Below are positions 1 through 5,844 of a stretch of 5,844 nucleotides of DNA, piece by piece. This DNA is from Thiomonas sp. (GTDB taxonomy: Bacteria > Pseudomonadota > Gammaproteobacteria > Burkholderiales > Burkholderiaceae_C). A model generated the notes under the pieces. The model had not been told where the DNA came from. It saw nothing but the letters and a program-made list of their open reading frames with translations, and did not search any database. Positions within the stretch are counted from its first letter, which is position 1. Each line of letters begins with the position of its first letter. The position numbers and the translations under genes were made by a program. The DNA is taken from positions 1 through 5,844 of the forward strand of contig JAQTVS010000192.1 of assembly GCA_028706735.1 (NCBI GenBank), given 5' to 3'.

Positions 1-320
1 GCGGCGACGAAGCTGAAGCGAAAATCAAGGAAATCTTTTCCCCCTCTCCCCTCGCGGGAGAGGGCCGGGGTGAGGGGGCGATCCGTTATGCCGACGTGCC
101 CGGCCTGTGCAAGGCCGCGACGCTGAAAGAGATCGAAGCGCAGGGTTGGTCGCTGAACCCCGGCCGCTATGTCGGCGTCGCACCCGGCGAGGCCGTCAGC
201 GACGAGGACTTCAAGGCGCAGCTCGAAACGCTGAACGAGGAACTCGAATCGCTGAACGCGCAGGCGCGGGAACTGGAAGCAACCATCGCCGCGAATGTGG
301 CGGAGATTCTGGAGGCGTGA
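1..320 (+). CDS. hsdM: Type I R-M DNA methyltransferase subunit HsdM, C-terminal part
   Basis: This is the C-terminal 105 codons (first complete codon at 3, stop TGA 318-320) of the modification subunit. In the family, HsdM binds S-adenosylmethionine and methylates adenine in the target chosen by HsdS, as an M2S complex. The catalytic domain (SAM-binding and NPPY/NPPF motifs) lies upstream of the window. Recognition rests on the block [12 protein letters not shown] / [17 protein letters not shown], which is highly typical of HsdM C-termini. A charged, heptad-like helix follows to the end ([19 protein letters not shown]...), consistent with the segment that packs against HsdS. The reading frame is open from the left edge, so the ATG at 88 (another frame) and GTG at 96 (internal codon) are not starts. 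Residues encoded at about 39-77 ([13 protein letters not shown]) look like an in-frame repeat insertion not expected in homologues. The stop is 2 nt before hsdS, so the two are an operon. Confidence 0.95.
   Translation, partial: GDEAEAKIKEIFSPSPLAGEGRGEGAIRYADVPGLCKAATLKEIEAQGWSLNPGRYVGVAPGEAVSDEDFKAQLETLNEELESLNAQARELEATIAANVAEILEA
39..77 (+). repeat. In-frame palindromic GC-rich repeat element inside hsdM
   Basis: A perfect 9-bp inverted repeat, CCCTCTCCC (42-50) and GGGAGAGGG (56-64), flanks a 5-nt loop CTCGC. It is followed by a related G-rich stretch GGGGTGAGGGGG (67-78, approximate edge). In the hsdM frame it reads [13 protein letters not shown] without a stop. From memory, near-identical strings (CCCTCTCCC...GGGAGAGGG...GGGGTGAGGG) are a very common dispersed intergenic repeat in Pseudomonadota, and the peptide SPLPLAGEGWGEG turns up wherever it is translated. 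The flanking protein, KIKEIF before and [10 protein letters not shown] after, reads as normal HsdM. The exact ends and the insertion mechanism are inferred. The RNA could also fold as a stable hairpin within the hsdM message. Confidence 0.7.
311..315 (+). promoter_or_regulatory. Shine-Dalgarno site of hsdS
   Basis: GGAGG lies 7 nt before the ATG at 323, inside the last codons of hsdM. It is the strongest ribosome binding site in the window. It fixes the hsdS start at 323 and excludes upstream in-frame codons in the hsdM overlap. Confidence 0.8.
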
Positions 321-322
321 GC

Positions 323-1561
323 ATGGCCGCTGCTTTCAACGATATTCCAATCGAGAACCTCTGCAAGAGAGTCACTGCTGGCTCAACGCCTTTGCGCAGC
401 CGAGCAGACTACTACGACGGTGGCACGATTGATTGGTACAAGACTGGGGAATTGGATGACTGGTACTTGGGCCCCGCAGATGAGCGCATCACCGAACGCG
501 CTTTAGAGGAAACGTCAGTCAAGCTTTTTCCAGCCAACACAGTCTTAATGGCGATGTATGGTGACGGGAACACTATTACGAGCATGGGAATGCTTCGTTC
601 TCCGGCGGCAACCAATCAAGCATGTTCTGCGATGCTGGTGGACGAAGAAAAGTGTGACCCGCGCTACTTCTTCTATGCACTCAAGGGGCGGCGCGATTTG
701 TTGCTGAAGGTCGCGTCTGGTGGCGCACAAAGAAACCTAAGCGGGAAGCTCATCAAAGAATTTCGGCTGCCAGTTCCACCGCTCCCCATCCAGCAACGCA
801 TCGCGGGCATCCTGTCGGCCTACGACGAACTCATCGAGAACAGCCAGCGGCGCATCAAGATTCTGGAGACGATGGCCCGCGCCCTCTACCGCGAGTGGTT
901 CGTCCACTTCCGCTTCCCCGGCTTTGAGAACCACCCCCGTGTCGCTTCCCCCCTCGGCGAGATTCCGCAGGGGTGGGAAGCCGTTGCATTCACCGAAATT
1001 GCTGACGTGCTTAGCGGCGGCACGCCTAAGACCACCACGCCCGAATACTGGGACGGGGAGATCCCATTCTTCACGCCGCGCGACGCCCCAGACTGCTTTT
1101 ATGTCGAGGACGCGGACAAACACGTCACAGAACTTGGGCTTTCCAAGTGTGCAAGCCAACGCTATCCGCCGGACACGGTTTTCATCACCGCCCGAGGAAC
1201 GGTTGGGAAAGTGGCTCTCCCGTCGGTGCCGATGGCGATGAACCAATCGTGTTATGCGCTGCGCGGCAAGTCTGGGATTTCGCAGCGGTTCTTGTTTCTA
1301 ATGACGCTCCAGCAGGTTGAGTACCTGAAAACCAATACCGGTGGGGCGACATTCGACACCATCATAGTCGATACCTTTCGCCGAATGGATGTGGCGAAGC
1401 CACCTCATGACTTGATTGCAGCCTTCACTCTCAATGTCGATGCTGTTTTCGAGCAAGTGAATTCGCTTCAACGCCAAATCCAAAACCTCCGCCGCACCCG
1501 CGACCTGCTGCTCCCCCGCCTGCTCTCCGGCCAGATCGACGTGGCGACCTTGGCGTCGTAG
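323..1561 (+). CDS. hsdS: Type I R-M specificity subunit HsdS
   Basis: A 412-residue DNA-recognition subunit of normal length. In the family, each of two target-recognition domains (TRDs) reads one half of a split DNA site, and helical spacers set the gap and bind HsdM. TRD1 is about residues 8-150, with a GSTP motif at 20-23. The central conserved region is about 150-201 (LPIQQRIAGIL from 154, then a long helix ending YREWFVHFRFPGF). TRD2 is about 215-370, with GGTPKT from 232. The C-terminal conserved region is 382-412 (LQRQIQNLRRTRDLLLPRLLSGQID). Both TRDs share a similar plan (Y-Y/W-DG near the start, P-x-N/D-TV, MNQ/TNQ-x-C-x-A late) but differ in sequence, so the target should be asymmetric. 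By hand count the TRD1 core is about 54% GC and the central region about 65%, fitting modular TRD exchange. The start ATG 323 is set by GGAGG at 311-315; the frame is open further upstream only as an overlap with hsdM. The target sequence cannot be predicted here. Confidence 0.97.
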   Translation: MAAAFNDIPIENLCKRVTAGSTPLRSRADYYDGGTIDWYKTGELDDWYLGPADERITERALEETSVKLFPANTVLMAMYGDGNTITSMGMLRSPAATNQACSAMLVDEEKCDPRYFFYALKGRRDLLLKVASGGAQRNLSGKLIKEFRLPVPPLPIQQRIAGILSAYDELIENSQRRIKILETMARALYREWFVHFRFPGFENHPRVASPLGEIPQGWEAVAFTEIADVLSGGTPKTTTPEYWDGEIPFFTPRDAPDCFYVEDADKHVTELGLSKCASQRYPPDTVFITARGTVGKVALPSVPMAMNQSCYALRGKSGISQRFLFLMTLQQVEYLKTNTGGATFDTIIVDTFRRMDVAKPPHDLIAAFTLNVDAVFEQVNSLQRQIQNLRRTRDLLLPRLLSGQIDVATLAS

Positions 1562-1575
1562 CGCTTTCTTTCCGT

Positions 1576-1605
1576 GCCAAGAAAAAGTAGCATGTTTTTC
1601 TTGGC
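1576..1605. promoter_or_regulatory. Perfect 11-bp inverted repeat upstream of abiEi, candidate operator
   Basis: GCCAAGAAAAA (1576-1586) and TTTTTCTTGGC (1595-1605) are exact reverse complements around the 8-nt spacer GTAGCATG. The repeat starts 14 nt after the hsdS stop and ends 20 nt before the abiEi ATG. A weaker outer pair, CTTTC (1564-1568) and GAAAG (1616-1620), lies roughly around the same centre. The G/C-rich part is on the outside and the A/T run inside the stem, with no U tract after it, so it does not have the form of an intrinsic terminator. Studied AbiEi antitoxins repress their own operon by binding inverted repeats at the promoter, so an AbiEi operator is the best guess. An RNA hairpin affecting abiEi or hsdS mRNA is the alternative. 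The repeat itself is certain; its role is inferred. Confidence 0.55.
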
Positions 1606-1625
1606 GGCTGGCATCGAAAGTGGCT

Positions 1626-2234
1626 ATGCAAACTATTGAAGACAAAATAGTTTCCAGAATTTATGGGCGCGGCAGGGGTTGGGCGTTTGGCGCGAATGAT
1701 TTTTCGGCTGAATTTGGGCGCAGCACCATCGATTGGGCCCTGTCGAGGCTGGTCGCGTCGGGAACGATCCGGCGTGTTTGTCGGGGCGTTTACGACTACC
1801 CGAAATTCAGCGCGTTGTTGCAGCAGGAACTGAGCCCGGATTTCGATCAGGTGGCGCAGGCGTTTGCGCGCAAGTTCAATTGGCGCATCCAGCCTGCGGG
1901 CGATGCGGCGCTGAATCTGCTGGGGATTTCCACCCAGGTGCCCGGCAGGCTGGTGTACCTTTCCGACGGGCCGAACCGCCAGTACGACATTGGCCTGTAC
2001 ACGCTGGAATTCAAAAAGTCGGCATTGAAAGATGTGGGTTTCAAATACCGTGAGAGCGGGTTGATCGTGCAGGCGCTGAAGGCACTGGGCCGGGAACGGG
2101 TGGATGATGCGGTGATTGCGGCCATCGGCAAGCAACTGGACGACGCGGCCTGCAAGCGGGTGCTGAAGGATACGGTGACGGCGACAGGCTGGGTGTATGA
2201 GACGATCAAGCGGATATGCGGGGGGCGCGGCTGA
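1626..2234 (+). CDS. abiEi: AbiEi-family antitoxin (DUF6088-like winged-helix protein)
   Basis: A 202-residue protein recognised as the antitoxin of the AbiE type IV toxin-antitoxin system. In the family, the N-terminal winged helix represses the operon and the C-terminal domain counteracts the AbiEii toxin, without the tight protein complex of type II systems. The N-terminal part shows the expected pattern: IYGRGRGWAFGANDF, then a DNA-binding helix region STIDWALSRLVASGTIRRV and GVYDYP (about residues 12-58). The C-terminal part has the family block RIQPAGDAALNLLGIST, VPGRLVYLSDGPNR and a basic helical end (VLKDTVTATGWVYETIKRI). The ATG at 1626 is preferred because it gives the usual family N-terminus (MQTIEDKIVSRIYG...); GTG at 1620 would add two residues, and the ribosome binding site for either is weak (GAAAG 1616-1620). 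The stop overlaps the toxin start by one base. The first 60 nt or so are AT-richer than the rest of the locus. Not essential to R-M, so it is a cassette inside the hsd operon. Confidence 0.9.
   Translation: MQTIEDKIVSRIYGRGRGWAFGANDFSAEFGRSTIDWALSRLVASGTIRRVCRGVYDYPKFSALLQQELSPDFDQVAQAFARKFNWRIQPAGDAALNLLGISTQVPGRLVYLSDGPNRQYDIGLYTLEFKKSALKDVGFKYRESGLIVQALKALGRERVDDAVIAAIGKQLDDAACKRVLKDTVTATGWVYETIKRICGGRG
2220..2225 (+). promoter_or_regulatory. G-rich ribosome binding site of abiEii
   Basis: GGGGGG lies 8 nt before the ATG at 2234, within the last codons of abiEi. It supports 2234 over the in-frame ATG at 2216 as the toxin start. The one-base TGATG overlap also allows coupled re-initiation by ribosomes finishing the antitoxin. 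Confidence 0.45.
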
Positions 2235-3232
2235 TGGAATCGGTCGCGCGCCTGTCATCCGCCGAACGTCGCGATCTGTTTGCTGAAACAGCCGCGCGCA
2301 AGGCGATGACGCCTGCCATCGTGGAGAAGGATTTCTGGGTGTGCTGGACGCTGGGCAGGTTGTTTGCGCATGCCGATTTGTCGCACTTGCTGAGGTTCAA
2401 GGGCGGCACCAGTTTGTCCAAGGTGTTCCATCTGATCGAGCGGTTTTCCGAGGATGTCGACCTGATTCTGGATTGGCGCGCGGTGGCTGGCGAGGACGAT
2501 CCGCTGGCAGTGCGCTCGGCCACGAAGCAGGATGCACTGAACAAAACGATCGATGCCAGGGCGGTGAATTACATCGGCGGAGAATTGCGGCCGATGATTT
2601 CACGCGCGGTAGCTCCGATCTGCCGTTGCGAATTGGCTGCCGATGATCTTCATTCGTTGAATATCCGGTATCCGGCGGCTTTTTCCGATGCATATCTGCG
2701 GCCAGAGGTACGCCTTGAGATTGGGCCGCTTGCGGGCTGGTTGCCGAGTGATGGCTATCGAATCCGACCTTATGCCGCCGATGTTTTTCCGCAGCTATTC
2801 AGGCAGGCCGATTGTGCGGTTCAAGCCATCCGCGCGGAGCGTAGCTTTTGGGAAAAGGCGACGATTCTGCACCAGGAAGCTCATCGCCCCGAGGGCAACC
2901 CGCAGCCGTTGCGTTATTCGCGCCACTATTACGATCTGGCAATGATGGCGGCTGCGCCGGTGAAAGCGGCTGCGCTGGCCGACCTGCCGTTGCTGGAGGA
3001 TGTGGTGTCATTCAAGCAGCGTTTTTATCGACGGCCCTGGGCACGATACGATCTGGCGCAGCCCGGAACATTCAGGCTGCTGCCTTCAGACCCTGTTTTG
3101 CCGACAGTCGAAAGGGACTATGCGCAGATGCGCAACATGATTTTTGGACCTTATCCTGCTTTCGGCGAGGTCATGGCGCAGTTGCACCAGCTTGAAAACG
3201 AGATCAATGCACTTGGCGTGGTGACAGGGTAA
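2234..3232 (+). CDS. abiEii: AbiEii-family nucleotidyltransferase toxin
   Basis: A 332-residue toxin of the AbiEii/DUF1814 nucleotidyltransferase family, partner of AbiEi. Family members bind nucleotides and stop growth; the related MenT toxins add nucleotides to tRNA 3' ends. When released during phage infection, such toxins cause abortive infection. Visible motifs, counted from ATG 2234, are: EKDFWVCW (31-38); the core GGTSLSKVFHLIERFSEDVDL with GG at 57-58 and metal-binding aspartates D74 and D76; ERSFWEKATILHQE (202-215) with K208; and SRHYYDL with D234. All residues I associate with activity are present, so the toxin looks intact. It overlaps the antitoxin by one base at its start. Its TAA stop shares the A with the hsdR ATG, so the toxin and the restriction subunit are probably translationally coupled. 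An in-frame ATG at 2216 would add six residues (MRGARL) but is less likely. The RNA substrate of this copy is not known. Confidence 0.93.
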   Translation: MESVARLSSAERRDLFAETAARKAMTPAIVEKDFWVCWTLGRLFAHADLSHLLRFKGGTSLSKVFHLIERFSEDVDLILDWRAVAGEDDPLAVRSATKQDALNKTIDARAVNYIGGELRPMISRAVAPICRCELAADDLHSLNIRYPAAFSDAYLRPEVRLEIGPLAGWLPSDGYRIRPYAADVFPQLFRQADCAVQAIRAERSFWEKATILHQEAHRPEGNPQPLRYSRHYYDLAMMAAAPVKAAALADLPLLEDVVSFKQRFYRRPWARYDLAQPGTFRLLPSDPVLPTVERDYAQMRNMIFGPYPAFGEVMAQLHQLENEINALGVVTG

Positions 3233-5844
3233 TGCGCTACACAGAAGACAATCTCGTCGAGCAACCCGCCATTGGACTGTTTGCGACGCTCGGCTGGCAG
3301 ACGCTGTCGGCGAGGGAAGAAACCTTCGGCGCGGGCAGTACGCTGGGGCGCGAGACCAAGAGCGAGGTGGTGCTGGTCCAGCGTCTGCGCGCGGCGCTGT
3401 GCGCATTCAACCCGGCGTTGCCGCCCGAAGCGATCGATGCCGCCGTCGACGCGCTGACGCGCGACCGCTCGGCCATGAGCCTGGAGGCGGCCAACCGCGA
3501 GGTCTACCGGCTGCTCAAGGAGGGCATCACGGTGTCGGTGCCTAACCATGAACACGGTGGGCAGAAGACCGAACGCTTGCGCGTGGTGGATTGGGAACAC
3601 CCCGACAACAACAACTTCCTGCTGGTCAGCCAGTTCAGCGTGGTCGGCAACCTCTACACCTGCCGCCCCGATCTGGTCGGCTTCGTCAATGGCCTGCCCT
3701 GGGTGGTGATCGAACTGAAGAAGCCCGGCGTGCCGGCGCGCGCCGCATTCGATGAGAACCTCACCCACTACAAGCAGCAGGTTCCGGCGCTGTTCTGGAG
3801 CAACGCGCTGCTCATCGCCAGTAACGGCACCGACAGCCGGGTCGGATCGCTCACCGCGGACTGGGAACGCTGGGTGGAGTGGAAGCGGATCGAGCGCGAG
3901 GACGAGCCCCGCCGCGTGTCGTTGGACGTGATGCTGCGCGGCACCTGCGACCGCACCCGCCTGCTCGATCTGGTCGAGAACTTCACGCTGTTTTCCGAAC
4001 ACAAGGCCGGGCTGGTCAAAATCCTCGGCCAGAACCACCAATACCTTGGCGTGAATAACGCCATCGCCTCCATGCTTGAGGCCCGCAAGCTGGGTCACGG
4101 GCGCGGCGGCGTGTTCTGGCAGACGCAGGGCAGCGGCAAGAGCTTTTCCATGGTGTTCTTCGCGCAGAAGGTGCTGCGCAAGCTGGCCGGCAACTGGACT
4201 TTTGTGGTCGTGACCGACCGCATGGAACTGGACGATCAGATCGCCAAGACGTTCAAGACGACGGGTGCGGTCAGCGAGGCCGAGGGTGACGCCTGCCATG
4301 CGGGCAGCGGTGCGCATCTGCGCGATCTGCTGCGCGGCAACCACCGCTACGTGTTCACACTCATCCAGAAATTCCAGAGCCCGGAACTGCTGTGCGACCG
4401 ATCTGACGTGATCGTGCTGACCGACGAGGCCCACCGCAGCCAGTACGACACCTTGGCGCTGAATATGCGCGCCGCACTGCCCAGGGCCATGTTCCTGGCC
4501 TTTACCGGCACGCCGCTGATCGCGGGCGAGCAGCGCACCAAGGAAGTGTTCGGCGATTACGTGTCGATCTACGACTTCCAGCAGTCCATCGAGGACGGCG
4601 CCACGGTGCCGCTGTTCTACGAGAACCGGACTCCGGAACTGCAACTGATCAACCCGGACCTGAACGACAACCTTTACCGACTGATCGAGGATGCCGACCT
4701 TGACGACGACCAGCAGACGAAGCTGGAGGGCGTGCTCGGGCGGCAATACCACCTGATCACCCGCGACGACAGGCTCGACACGGTGGCGAAGGACATCGTG
4801 CGGCACTTCCTGGGGCGGGGCTTCGTGGGCAAGGCGATGGTGGTGTCCATCGACAAGGCCACGGCGCTGCGCATGTACGACAAGGTTCGGAGGTACTGGT
4901 CCGAGGAAACGGCGCGGGTGCAGAAGGAACTGGGCGAACTGGCCTATCGACCGGGCGGCAGCGAGATGACGCCGGAGCAGGCGCGGCGCGATGCACGCAG
5001 GGCCGAACTGAAGCAGCGGCTGGAGGTGCTGACCACCACCGACATGGCGGTGATCGTCTCACCCGGGCAGAATGAAATCCAGCAGATGCAGAAGCTGGGC
5101 CTGGACATCGAGCCGCACCGCAAGCGCATGAACACCTCACAGCCGCCACTGGACGAGAAGTTCAAGGACACCGAGGACCCGCTGCGACTAGTGTTCGTCT
5201 GCGCCATGTGGTTGACCGGATTCGACGCGCCGAGTTGCTCGACGGTGTATCTCGATAAGCCGATGCGCAACCACACCCTGATGCAGACCATCGCCCGTGC
5301 CAACCGAGTGTTCCCGGGCAAGCACAGCGGCGTGATCGTCGATTATGCCAACGTCTTCGCCTCACTGGAGAAGGCGCTGGCCATCTACGGGGCTGGCAAG
5401 GACGGCGAGAGCCCGGTGCAGGACAAGCAGCGCCTGGTGAAGGAACTGCGCCAGGCGGTGACCGACGCCACGGCGTTCTGCGCCGCGCATGGGGTGAATC
5501 TCGACACCATCGAAGTGCTGGACGCCGGCAGCATGGAGCGCCTGCAGCGCATCCATGACGGCATGAACGCGCTGATCTCGCCCGACCCCCTGCGCAGTGC
5601 CTTCTTTGGTCATGAGCGGCTGGTCAGCACGCTCTACCGGGCAGTCAAACCGGACCCGGCGGCGTTGGAGTTCGCCTCCAGGGTTGCAGGACTCAGCACC
5701 CTGGCGGAGGCGATTCGCGCCAAGCTGAATCCGAACCCGCCGGATATCACTGAGGTGATGGGGCAGATCGCCGGCCTGCTCGACGCATCGATCATCGGCC
5801 ACGATATTCGCGAGCAGGGGCCGGCACCACTCGATCTCTCGAAG
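3232..5844 (+). CDS. hsdR: Type I R-M restriction and translocation subunit HsdR, C-terminus outside window
   Basis: An intact frame of 871 codons with no stop, running off the right edge. HsdR joins M2S to form the restriction enzyme, pumps DNA with ATP and cuts at a distance from unmethylated sites. The N-terminal nuclease has RPD (D147) and IELKKP (E161, K163), a PD-(D/E)xK site. The usual Q of the following QxxxY motif is N here (NLTHY). Helicase motifs come in order: Q-like [12 protein letters not shown] (267-278), Walker A TQGSGKS (298-304), motif Ia TDRMELDDQ (328-336), motif II DEAH (398-401), motif III FTGTP (424-428), motif [11 protein letters not shown] (about 534-542), motif V TGFDAP (662-667), motif [10 protein letters not shown] (685-692). 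After that comes a helical region. Family members are about 1,000 residues or more, so the end of the C-terminal HsdS/HsdM-contact domain is missing. The ATG at 3232 overlaps the abiEii stop (TAATG). The only nearby purine run, AGGG (3226-3229), is too close to the start to be a good site, suggesting dependence on upstream translation. Confidence 0.97.
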   Translation, partial: MRYTEDNLVEQPAIGLFATLGWQTLSAREETFGAGSTLGRETKSEVVLVQRLRAALCAFNPALPPEAIDAAVDALTRDRSAMSLEAANREVYRLLKEGITVSVPNHEHGGQKTERLRVVDWEHPDNNNFLLVSQFSVVGNLYTCRPDLVGFVNGLPWVVIELKKPGVPARAAFDENLTHYKQQVPALFWSNALLIASNGTDSRVGSLTADWERWVEWKRIEREDEPRRVSLDVMLRGTCDRTRLLDLVENFTLFSEHKAGLVKILGQNHQYLGVNNAIASMLEARKLGHGRGGVFWQTQGSGKSFSMVFFAQKVLRKLAGNWTFVVVTDRMELDDQIAKTFKTTGAVSEAEGDACHAGSGAHLRDLLRGNHRYVFTLIQKFQSPELLCDRSDVIVLTDEAHRSQYDTLALNMRAALPRAMFLAFTGTPLIAGEQRTKEVFGDYVSIYDFQQSIEDGATVPLFYENRTPELQLINPDLNDNLYRLIEDADLDDDQQTKLEGVLGRQYHLITRDDRLDTVAKDIVRHFLGRGFVGKAMVVSIDKATALRMYDKVRRYWSEETARVQKELGELAYRPGGSEMTPEQARRDARRAELKQRLEVLTTTDMAVIVSPGQNEIQQMQKLGLDIEPHRKRMNTSQPPLDEKFKDTEDPLRLVFVCAMWLTGFDAPSCSTVYLDKPMRNHTLMQTIARANRVFPGKHSGVIVDYANVFASLEKALAIYGAGKDGESPVQDKQRLVKELRQAVTDATAFCAAHGVNLDTIEVLDAGSMERLQRIHDGMNALISPDPLRSAFFGHERLVSTLYRAVKPDPAALEFASRVAGLSTLAEAIRAKLNPNPPDITEVMGQIAGLLDASIIGHDIREQGPAPLDLSK

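Noticed and set aside
107..322. Upstream extension of the hsdS frame
   Set aside because: The extra 72 codons overlap the conserved HsdM C-terminus in another frame and read as arginine-rich noise. GGAGG at 311-315 points to ATG 323.
1565..1593. Sigma-70-like promoter with TAGCAT (1588-1593) as -10
   Set aside because: The -10 matches 4 of 6, but the sequence 17 nt upstream (TTTCTT) is a poor -35. Too weak to list as a feature, though it falls inside the inverted repeat.
1576..1605. Intrinsic terminator after hsdS
   Set aside because: The T run is inside the stem rather than after it, and the GC pairs are at the outer end, the reverse of a normal terminator. A weak or unusual effect on transcription cannot be ruled out.
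2216..2236. Earlier start for abiEii at ATG 2216
   Set aside because: It would overlap abiEi by 19 bases and adds six residues with no family support. ATG 2234 has a G-run 8 nt upstream and the common TGATG junction.
1431..2258. 275-codon open frame on the - strand
   Set aside because: It spans the hsdS end, the intergenic gap and all of abiEi in antisense. It has low-complexity, arginine- and glycine-rich parts and no known family.
3151..4806. 551-codon open frame on the - strand
   Set aside because: It lies wholly opposite the abiEii end and hsdR, whose protein has every expected motif. The antisense product is rich in V, H, Q, A and R with no recognisable domain, as expected for the antisense frame of a GC-rich gene.
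1..5844. A wholly new defence system
   Set aside because: All five genes belong to known families (type I R-M and AbiE), with intact standard motifs. Only the arrangement and the non-coding elements are unusual.

Overview
The window is most of a type I restriction-modification (R-M) locus with a type IV toxin-antitoxin (AbiE) pair inside it, all on the + strand. The order is hsdM (C-terminal end only), hsdS, abiEi antitoxin, abiEii toxin, hsdR (still open at the right edge). The high GC content, the protein sequences and a GC-rich palindromic repeat of a kind I know from Pseudomonadota suggest a beta- or gammaproteobacterium. The genus cannot be fixed from this sequence.

Positions 1-320 hold the last 105 codons of the HsdM methyltransferase. 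An in-frame palindromic GC-rich element appears to add about 13 residues to it. The specificity gene hsdS (323-1561) follows after only 2 nt and has its own strong GGAGG ribosome binding site. It has the classic layout of two target-recognition domains (TRDs) separated and followed by conserved helical regions. Positions 1562-1625 are the only real intergenic gap. It contains a perfect 11-bp inverted repeat with an 8-nt spacer (1576-1605), which is not a canonical terminator and could be an operator for the antitoxin.

AbiEi (1626-2234) is a winged-helix antitoxin and likely autorepressor. AbiEii (2234-3232) is a nucleotidyltransferase-fold toxin. Their genes overlap by one base (TGATG), and abiEii overlaps hsdR by one base (TAATG). 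The toxin-antitoxin genes and the restriction subunit are therefore probably translated as one coupled unit. The HsdR reading frame (3232-5844 and beyond) is intact for 871 codons. It contains the PD-(D/E)xK nuclease and the helicase motifs through motif VI; only the C-terminal end lies outside.

Together, HsdM and HsdS modify a split DNA target, and HsdR adds translocation and cleavage of unmodified DNA. The AbiE pair adds a second, abortive-type layer of phage defence or stabilises the locus. None of the five families is new. The points worth following are the position of AbiE between the modification and restriction genes, the operator-like repeat at that junction, and the palindromic insertion in hsdM.
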